DNA of 6,365 nt from Synergistaceae bacterium (GTDB lineage: Bacteria > Synergistota > Synergistia > Synergistales > Synergistaceae), in the NCBI GenBank assembly GCA_030539135.1, contig JAUNSQ010000094.1:1-6365 (forward strand). The letters are read 5' to 3'. A program made the position numbers and the translations under genes. This document shows positions 1-4,837 of the stretch, piece by piece. Under the pieces are notes generated by a model, which saw only the letters and a list, made by a program, of their open reading frames with translations, was not told the origin of the DNA and ran no database searches. Position 1 is the stretch's first letter. Every line of letters starts with the position of its first letter.

Positions 1-1435
1 TTGAGGCGGGGACGGTCTCGCGCGGAGGGTCGATAAACGCCGCGAGCCCTATGAGCCGCAGACGGCAGTCCGTCATCTTTTCCGGCGCGTCGCGCAGCTC
101 CGCCGACGCGACCGCAAGGACGCGGCATCCAGAATCGGAGAGGCGTTTCTGTTCTTTGTCCGCCAATTCTTTTTCCGATTCGCTCAGTCCGCAGAGCGCG
201 AAGATGTTTTCAGGCGATCCCTTTGCCGCAAGCGTCGGAGTTCCGTTTATCTCCCAGACATGCCCCATCATTCGAGCTTCTGATGAGAACGGGTATTCGT
301 GGAGCAGCTTGTTGCTTTGGAGCGCGTGGGTGTTGATGCCGCAGTCCATGGCTTTCTTTATGAGCGCGACTTCCATTGGGTCGTATGGGTTGGTCTCGGA
401 GGCCAGCACAGATATCCTTAACAGTTCTTCTTTTGTCCCTTTGCCGAAAGGCGTCAATTCTCGCAGGCTCATCCTGTTCTGCGTCAGGGTCCCTGTCTTG
501 TCCACGCACAGCACCGTAACGGCGCCGAGCGTTTCAACGGATGGTATGCGCCTTATCAGGGCGTTGCGCCGCGCGAGCCGCCAAGCCCCCATCGCCAGAA
601 AGACTGTGAGGACGACCGGGAACTCCTCGGGTATCGTAGCCATCGCGAGGGTTATGCCGGAGAGCGCCGCGTCTATAAAGCCGCCATGGTTTCGCAGCGT
701 CGCTAGGATGACGAGGAGCATCATCGTCAGACTGAAGAAGGAGCAGTTGCGCACGAGACGGCGAGTCTGCTTTTCCAGCGGCGTCGGCCTGTCTGGAGCG
801 TCGGCCACGTCCACGCCGATCTTCCCATATTCGGTCTCTAGTCCGGTGGCTGTCACCCTGACTACTCCGCGTCCGGCGACGACGTTCGTGCCCGAATAGC
901 AGACGTTAAGCCGCCATTGACGCCCTTCCTTCTCTGATGGTTCGGGTGTCTTCCATACAATATCAGCCTCGCCAGTCAGCGTCGATTCGTCCACGCCAAG
1001 CCCGTCGGAGAAGAGCACCGCGCCGTCGGCAGAGATACGTTCTCCCTCTTCAAGGAGCATGATATCATCGGGGACGAGCTCCTCAGACGCGACGGCTATC
1101 CTCTGTCCGCCGCGGATGACGGTGACTCGCGGCGACGAAAGGTCCTTCAGCGCGTCGAGAGTCTTATCCGTGCGCCATTCCTGATACATTTCTATCCCGC
1201 CCATGAAGATAATGAACGCGAGCATGATCGTCCCGTCGCGTGCTTCGCCAAGCAGGAAGTATATGAGCGATGCGCCGATGAGCAGAAGGTACACCGGTTC
1301 CGCGAAAAATTTCACGGCAGTTTTGAGGAAGCTGGTCTTCTCCTTCTGGGCGAACTCATTTCGTCCAAAATTTTTCCTGTTCCTCAAGACTTCCTGTTCA
1401 GTCAGGCCAAAATATTTTTCTTCTAATTCGGACAT
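1..1435 (-). CDS. Cation-transporting P-type ATPase, calcium-pump-like (P2 class), N-terminal 478 residues, cut by window edge
   Basis: An ATP-driven membrane pump that moves a cation (probably Ca2+ or a related ion) across the cytoplasmic membrane. Reading the minus strand from ATG at 1435 gives an unbroken frame to the window edge. Seen in order: a short N-terminal cation-ATPase domain (about residues 5-40); membrane segments near 44-63 and 68-87; the actuator domain with DESTLTGEA (149-157); membrane segments near 231-247 and 257-280 with PEEFP (269-273); the phosphorylation site DKTGTLT with Asp312; the nucleotide-binding KGSPE (405-409); and DPPR (469-472). The TGDxxxTA hinge motif and the C-terminal membrane helices lie beyond the window, so perhaps 40-50% of the protein is missing. 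Motif order and the short N domain fit bacterial P2-type pumps. PEEFP replaces the PEGLP of SERCA-like pumps, and TGEA replaces TGES, so ion specificity is uncertain. A GGGAGGA ribosome binding site about 7 nt upstream supports the start. It is divergent from the other genes. Confidence 0.93.
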   Translation of the reverse strand, partial: MSELEEKYFGLTEQEVLRNRKNFGRNEFAQKEKTSFLKTAVKFFAEPVYLLLIGASLIYFLLGEARDGTIMLAFIIFMGGIEMYQEWRTDKTLDALKDLSSPRVTVIRGGQRIAVASEELVPDDIMLLEEGERISADGAVLFSDGLGVDESTLTGEADIVWKTPEPSEKEGRQWRLNVCYSGTNVVAGRGVVRVTATGLETEYGKIGVDVADAPDRPTPLEKQTRRLVRNCSFFSLTMMLLVILATLRNHGGFIDAALSGITLAMATIPEEFPVVLTVFLAMGAWRLARRNALIRRIPSVETLGAVTVLCVDKTGTLTQNRMSLRELTPFGKGTKEELLRISVLASETNPYDPMEVALIKKAMDCGINTHALQSNKLLHEYPFSSEARMMGHVWEINGTPTLAAKGSPENIFALCGLSESEKELADKEQKRLSDSGCRVLAVASAELRDAPEKMTDCRLRLIGLAAFIDPPRETVPAS

Positions 1436-1442
1436 ATAAAAT

Positions 1443-1477
1443 TCCTCCCGGCCTTTGCCAGCCGCCGGCCGGACAAA
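1443..1477 (-). promoter_or_regulatory. ATPase mRNA leader: ribosome binding site flanked by two alternative GC-rich hairpins
   Basis: The ribosome binding site GGGAGGA is the complement of 1443-1449. Directly upstream, CCGGCC (1472-1467 on the minus strand) can pair perfectly with GGCCGG (1453-1448) around a 13-nt loop. The 3' arm takes in the first two G residues of the ribosome binding site. A second pairing, TTTG-T-CC (1477-1471) with GGCAAA (1459-1454), reuses bases 1471-1472 and so cannot form together with the first. An 11-bp palindrome, ACAAA-G-TTTGT (1473-1483), overlaps the 5' side. The pairings are read directly from the sequence; a regulatory switch is inference and no known riboswitch class was recognised. 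Confidence 0.35.
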
Positions 1478-1513
1478 GTTTGTTCCTATGACTCCTTATT
1501 GATTTTGCCGGTA

Positions 1514-1542
1514 ATTATCATTGATAGAAAATGCTAAGTCAA
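1514..1542 (-). promoter_or_regulatory. Sigma-70-like promoter for the P-type ATPase
   Basis: On the minus strand, TTGACT (1542-1537) is followed after exactly 17 bp by GATAAT (1519-1514). Each hexamer has one mismatch to the TTGACA/TATAAT consensus. Transcription would start near 1507 and leave a leader of about 70 nt before the ATG at 1435. An 11-bp palindrome, TATCA-T-TGATA (1516-1526), overlaps the -10 box and could be an operator for a repressor, but no specific regulator can be named. Confidence 0.6.
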
Positions 1543-1637
1543 CGTAGATTATGATATGAGTTTTGCCCTCCGTAGAAATATTTGTCCGAATAAGTATTTT
1601 TCTGTCGCTAAAATCTCCGCTAACAGATAAATTTAAC

Positions 1638-1643
1638 TATAAT
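1638..1643 (+). promoter_or_regulatory. Candidate -10 box for the deaminase-led operon
   Basis: A perfect TATAAT lies 29 bp before the deaminase ATG, giving a predicted start near 1650 and a short leader that contains the GGAGG site at 1661-1665. No TTGACA-like -35 hexamer lies at 16-18 bp spacing (1614-1621 reads tctccgct), and there is no extended TG. The promoter may therefore be weak or activator-dependent. It faces away from the ATPase promoter about 95 bp to the left. Confidence 0.45.
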
Positions 1644-1672
1644 AACAGTCAGCGAAGAACGGAGGCGCGGAT

Positions 1673-2149
1673 ATGCCGACAGACAGACCGGATTGGGACA
1701 CATATTTTCTCCTCATAGCGAAGGTCGTGGCGACGCGCAGCACATGTCTGCGCCGCAAGGTCGGCGCGGTGCTCGTGCGCGACAAGCAGATACTGAGCAC
1801 GGGGTACAACGGCGCTCCGAAGAACGTCTCGCACTGTGACGAAGTCGGTTGTCTGCGCGAAAAGATGGGCATCCCGTCCGGCGAGAGACATGAGTTCTGC
1901 CGCGGTTCGCACGCGGAGATAAACGCTATCGCCCAGGCCGCAGCGGCAGGCGTAGCGACGCAGGGCTGCTGGGTATACTGCACGCACGAGCCGTGTGTCT
2001 ACTGCACCAAGGCTCTAATCAACGCTGGATGCGAGAGGATAGCGTACATATATCCATACCCCGACGACCTAGCGCGTTCGATAATCAAAGAATCAGGGGT
2101 CGAGATAATTCGGCTTGACCCGGATAAATTTCCTGAAGATATTTTTTAA
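1673..2149 (+). CDS. dCMP deaminase (ComEB-like cytidine/deoxycytidylate deaminase family)
   Basis: Zinc-dependent cytosolic enzyme expected to convert dCMP to dUMP, the substrate of thymidylate synthase. The 158-residue length is usual for the family. The catalytic signature is complete: His80-Ala-Glu82 (zinc ligand His80, proton-shuttling Glu82) and Pro107-Cys108-x-x-Cys111 (zinc ligands). The family landmarks TCLRRKVGAV (24-33), TGYNGAP (43-49), HCDEVGCLRE (54-63) and the IPSGERHEFCRG stretch (67-78) are also present and separate this group from plain cytidine deaminases and from tRNA adenosine deaminases. A good ribosome binding site, GGAGG at 1661-1665, sits 7 nt before the ATG. It heads a closely spaced plus-strand gene run, with the HD gene following after 25 nt. 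The closest well-known relatives are Bacillus ComEB and related dCMP deaminases. Activity on dCMP is inferred from the family; allosteric control by dCTP/dTTP is known for some members but cannot be judged here. Confidence 0.93.
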   Translation: MPTDRPDWDTYFLLIAKVVATRSTCLRRKVGAVLVRDKQILSTGYNGAPKNVSHCDEVGCLREKMGIPSGERHEFCRGSHAEINAIAQAAAAGVATQGCWVYCTHEPCVYCTKALINAGCERIAYIYPYPDDLARSIIKESGVEIIRLDPDKFPEDIF

Positions 2150-2174
2150 GCAGACACGTAGGAGGCATTTGGAA

Positions 2175-2738
2175 ATGTTTACACGCGAAGAATCAATGGC
2201 TTTTCTCAAGGAACATAACAAAGAAGATATGCACATCCGTCACGCGATAGCGGTCGAAGCTGCAATGAAAGGTTTTGCGAGACACTTTGGCGAAGACGAG
2301 AATTATTGGGGGCTCATCGGGCTGATGCACGACATCGACTGGGAGGAATATCCAAGCACAGAGACCCACCCGATGAAGGGCGGAGAGATGCTGACGTCGC
2401 TCGGATATCCTGAAGATTTCGTACACGCGGTGCTCGCGCACGGATGGGAGTATTCTGGAGTAAAGCCGGAGACCCTCTGCGAGAAGACGCTTTACACCGT
2501 GGACGAGCTCACGGGGTTTATCACTGCGGTCGCGCTTGTCCGCCCGAGCCGCTCGCTGATGGATCTCGAAGTGAAATCCGTGAAGAAGAAGTGGAAGGAC
2601 AAGGGCTTCGCGCGCGCGGTGAACCGCGACGTGATAGAGAAGGGCAGCGAGCTCATGGGAGAGCCGCTTGAGGTCCTCATCGAGAGGACGATAGAGTCGT
2701 TAAAGCCGGTCGAGAAGGAACTCGGCCTAGGAGCATAA
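2175..2738 (+). CDS. HD-superfamily hydrolase of unknown substrate
   Basis: A 187-residue soluble protein with an HD metal-dependent phosphohydrolase fold. Candidate metal ligands are His23, His52-Asp53 (in LMHDIDWEEYP), His89 (AHGWEY) and Asp110 (TVDELTGF), giving the family order H...HD...H...D. His65 (ETHPMKGGE) may also contribute. The C-terminal half (about 124-187) is helical and charged, with the lysine-rich stretch SVKKKWKDKGF. It resembles the stand-alone predicted HD hydrolases of COG2316 rather than the larger RelA/SpoT, HD-GYP or Cas3 proteins. I chose ATG 2175 over an in-frame TTG at 2115: a strong TAGGAGG (2159-2165) lies 9 nt before it, and the upstream 20 residues would overlap the deaminase and do not look like part of the domain. 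The deaminase neighbour makes a nucleotide substrate possible, but nothing in the protein itself proves it. Confidence 0.85.
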   Translation: MFTREESMAFLKEHNKEDMHIRHAIAVEAAMKGFARHFGEDENYWGLIGLMHDIDWEEYPSTETHPMKGGEMLTSLGYPEDFVHAVLAHGWEYSGVKPETLCEKTLYTVDELTGFITAVALVRPSRSLMDLEVKSVKKKWKDKGFARAVNRDVIEKGSELMGEPLEVLIERTIESLKPVEKELGLGA

Positions 2739-2767
2739 CATACACAAACAATAAGGAGGAATAGCTC

Positions 2768-3406
2768 ATGTCAATTTCGATCATACTTGCAGATGACCAT
2801 CCGCTGACAAGAGAAGGAATGAAAGGTTACCTTGCGAAAGAGCCCGATTTTGAGATCGTCGGGGAATATGCCGACGGGGAGTCCGCGTGGACGGGAGCGC
2901 AGCAGCTCAAGCCGCAGGTCGCCCTGCTCGATATCCGTATGCCCGGGATCGACGGAGTCGCCCTCGCGAGAAAGATCAAAGAGGCGGGACTCCCTACAGC
3001 CTCGCTGATGCTGACGTCTTACGACGCGCAGCAGTACGTCATGGCGTCGCTGAGAGCCGGCGCCCGCGGATATGTCCTCAAGACGGCCAGTATGGAGACC
3101 CTCACGAAGGCCATACGCATAGTGGCGCGCGGAGGATTTTTCCTTGACAGCGAAGTGGCGAACGCCGTGGAAGAAGAGGGAGATTTCGTCCCGGAACCAG
3201 TCTCCGTCAGAGAGCGTGAAGTGCTGCTGCTCGCGGCGCGCGGGCTCTCAGGCAAGGAGATAGCCACGCAGCTCTTCATAAGCGAACGCACGGTGCAGAC
3301 GCACCTCGCCTCCATATATGACAAGCTTGGCGCGAAGAACAAGACAGAGGCGATGCTCCTTTCGCTCAAGTACGGCATAGTCACGCTGGAGGAATTGCTT
3401 GATTGA
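2768..3406 (+). CDS. Two-component response regulator, NarL/LuxR family
   Basis: DNA-binding response regulator, 212 residues, the standard length. The N-terminal receiver domain (1-120) has the acidic pair Asp9-Asp10, the phospho-acceptor Asp55 (LLDIRMPG), the switch residue Thr83 and the conserved Lys105 (GYVLKTA). The C-terminal LuxR/GerE helix-turn-helix (about 143-207) shows VSVREREVLLLAARGLSGKE and then SERTVQTHL, the usual signature with recognition helix near 172-182. All key residues are intact, so it should be phosphorylated by a kinase and then bind DNA as a dimer. A near-ideal AAGGAGGA (2753-2760) lies 7 nt before the ATG. Its stop codon overlaps the start of the kinase gene, so this is the kinase's cognate regulator and the two are probably translationally coupled. 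Target genes cannot be told from the window. Confidence 0.95.
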   Translation: MSISIILADDHPLTREGMKGYLAKEPDFEIVGEYADGESAWTGAQQLKPQVALLDIRMPGIDGVALARKIKEAGLPTASLMLTSYDAQQYVMASLRAGARGYVLKTASMETLTKAIRIVARGGFFLDSEVANAVEEEGDFVPEPVSVREREVLLLAARGLSGKEIATQLFISERTVQTHLASIYDKLGAKNKTEAMLLSLKYGIVTLEELLD

Positions 3407-4794
3407 GAAAAAATCTGCTGATCCAACTCACGATAGCGGTATTTCTGCCGAGCCTTGGCGCTTTTCTGCTCGCGTGGGTTGGATTTTGCCAGTTTGAAAA
3501 GACGATGGAGGGCGTGGCCGGGTCCTACGTGCAGAACCTAGCGCGCGGAGCCGCGGCACGCCTCGAATCGAGCAAATGGGAACTGAAGCCGGATGGGACT
3601 TGGAACTCAAATTCGGCTTATTCGTCATTGTCCGGCCTAGGGGACTTCATGGTCGGAGACCTTGCTGTCCCCGGCATGTTCGCCGTCTTTGACAAGACGG
3701 GGACGCTTGTCTACGGGACGCCGGACGTCCCGCTTTTATCCATCCTATGGGACGAACCTGTTATGGGGATGACTCCTCAGAAGATACACGGCCCCGACGG
3801 AAGTTTTTATACGATCGCCGTCTACCCTGTGCTTCGCCGCGACCTCTATGTGCTTGCCGCGGTCTCGTGGGATCAGCTGCTTGGCCCTATGGTGACACTT
3901 ACGACGTTTTGGCCTTTCATTATGGGAGTGCTGGGGCTCGTGGGCATCTTCTCGGTCTACATAATGTGGCAGAAGTTCATCCTCCCGCTCAAGGATCTCG
4001 AAGAGGAGGTCTCTGTTCTCAAATGGGGTGAAGAGGCTCCGCAAAACACATCGCCAGAGGCCGTCGACGAATTGAAGCGGCTCCGATCTGCGCTCGTGCT
4101 GCTCTCTAATTCCGCGATCGAAAAGGTCGACCTGTCGCGCAGATATGTCAACGACATCGTAAAGGCGCAGGAGGAAGAGCGTTCCAGAATATCTCGCGAG
4201 ATACACGACGGCCCGCTCCAGGACGTTACCGCGCTCCTCCAGCGTCTGCGGCTCCTCTCCATGGATATGGACGCCGGTGCCCGCGACGATATACAGAAGA
4301 GGATAAACGAAGCCGAGAGCGTAGCGATGGCCGGTGTAAAAGAGATGAGGGAGTTGTGCAACAACCTCACCCCGCCGTGGCTCGACCTCGGTGTCACTCA
4401 GGCGATAACTGAGCTTACGGAGCGTCAGAGCAAGCAGCTCGGGGTGAAAATCTACCTTGACCTCGATGAGGTGAGAGAACTCCCCGACGAGGTCACTATG
4501 GCGTTCTTCCGCGTCACACAGGAAGCCGTGAACAACTCGGCCCGCCACGCGAACGCATCGAGCATACACATAACGCTGCGCGACACGGGAGAAAAGATAT
4601 TCCTTCAGATAGAAGACGACGGCACTGGATTTGAAGTGCCAGAAAATTTTGCGGAACTCCGCGTCAAAGGGCATCGCGGCCTCTCGAACATGAGAGAGAG
4701 GATGTCCATCGTTGGAGGCACGCTCAATATATTCTCCTCGGAGACGGGCGGCACGCTCATACGCTGCGAGCTGCCTATGCCGGAGAGCGCTTGA
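3403..4794 (+). CDS. Membrane sensor histidine kinase, HisKA_3 (NarX/DegS-type)
   Basis: A 463-residue sensor kinase that should phosphorylate the regulator encoded just upstream. Seen in order: transmembrane helix 1 (about 5-28); an extracytoplasmic sensor domain (about 29-168); transmembrane helix 2 (169-190, FWPFIMGVLGLVGIFSVYIM); a HAMP-like linker starting FILPLKDLEEEV; a coiled-coil stretch (about 220-262); the HisKA_3 dimerisation helix with phospho-acceptor His268 (SREIHDGPLQD); and the ATPase domain with N box Asn377-Asn378 (TQEAVNNSARHA), G1 box EDDGTGF (404-410) and G2 region GHRGLSNMRERM (from 423). All catalytic boxes are intact. The start is TTG 3403: it overlaps the regulator's TGA (3404-3406), GGAGGA at 3388-3393 is 9 nt upstream, and the resulting MRKNLLIQL sequence leads straight into helix 1. 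Parts of the sensor region (FAVFDKTGTLVYG, then DGSFYTIAVYPVLRRDLYVL) look like a Cache/PAS-type fold, which is inference. The ligand is unknown. Confidence 0.94.
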   Translation: MRKNLLIQLTIAVFLPSLGAFLLAWVGFCQFEKTMEGVAGSYVQNLARGAAARLESSKWELKPDGTWNSNSAYSSLSGLGDFMVGDLAVPGMFAVFDKTGTLVYGTPDVPLLSILWDEPVMGMTPQKIHGPDGSFYTIAVYPVLRRDLYVLAAVSWDQLLGPMVTLTTFWPFIMGVLGLVGIFSVYIMWQKFILPLKDLEEEVSVLKWGEEAPQNTSPEAVDELKRLRSALVLLSNSAIEKVDLSRRYVNDIVKAQEEERSRISREIHDGPLQDVTALLQRLRLLSMDMDAGARDDIQKRINEAESVAMAGVKEMRELCNNLTPPWLDLGVTQAITELTERQSKQLGVKIYLDLDEVRELPDEVTMAFFRVTQEAVNNSARHANASSIHITLRDTGEKIFLQIEDDGTGFEVPENFAELRVKGHRGLSNMRERMSIVGGTLNIFSSETGGTLIRCELPMPESA

Positions 4795-4837
4795 TTTTAT
4801 CAACAAATAACAACACAACAGAAGGGCGGTCGATATC
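4795..4837 (+). promoter_or_regulatory. G-free leader and weak ribosome binding site before the ribonuclease gene
   Basis: The 43-nt gap between kinase and ribonuclease contains 26 nt without a single G (4795-4820, rich in CAA/ACA), followed by AAGGGCGG (4822-4829) as the only candidate ribosome binding site, 8 nt before the TTG. No hairpin or U-run that could act as a terminator is present, so read-through from the kinase gene is expected. Confidence 0.4.

Noticed and set aside
51..899. Plus-strand open frame of 282 codons inside the ATPase gene
   Set aside because: The opposite strand encodes the ATPase with all motifs in order; this frame is Ser/Arg-rich and has no domain.
1510..1528. Fur box over the ATPase promoter
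   Set aside because: Only about 10 of 19 positions match the consensus, clustered in one half; this is not enough to name Fur.
1621..1648. Direct repeat TAACAG (1621-1626 and 1643-1648) around the deaminase -10 box
   Set aside because: Two six-base copies 22 bp apart in AT-rich DNA are easily due to chance.
2115..2174. Upstream TTG start extending the HD protein by 20 residues into the deaminase gene
   Set aside because: It has no ribosome binding site, whereas ATG 2175 has a strong TAGGAGG 9 nt upstream, and the added residues do not look like part of the HD domain.
1673..2738. Anti-phage nucleotide-depletion system (deaminase plus HD hydrolase)
   Set aside because: The deaminase is a standard-length ComEB-type enzyme with no extra P-loop or sensor domain, and no neighbouring defence or mobile genes are visible.
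3691..3711. DKTGTLV in the kinase sensor region, resembling the P-type ATPase phosphorylation motif
   Set aside because: It sits in an extracytoplasmic domain with no other ATPase motif and with Val where the final Ser/Thr belongs. It is a coincidental beta-strand/turn sequence.
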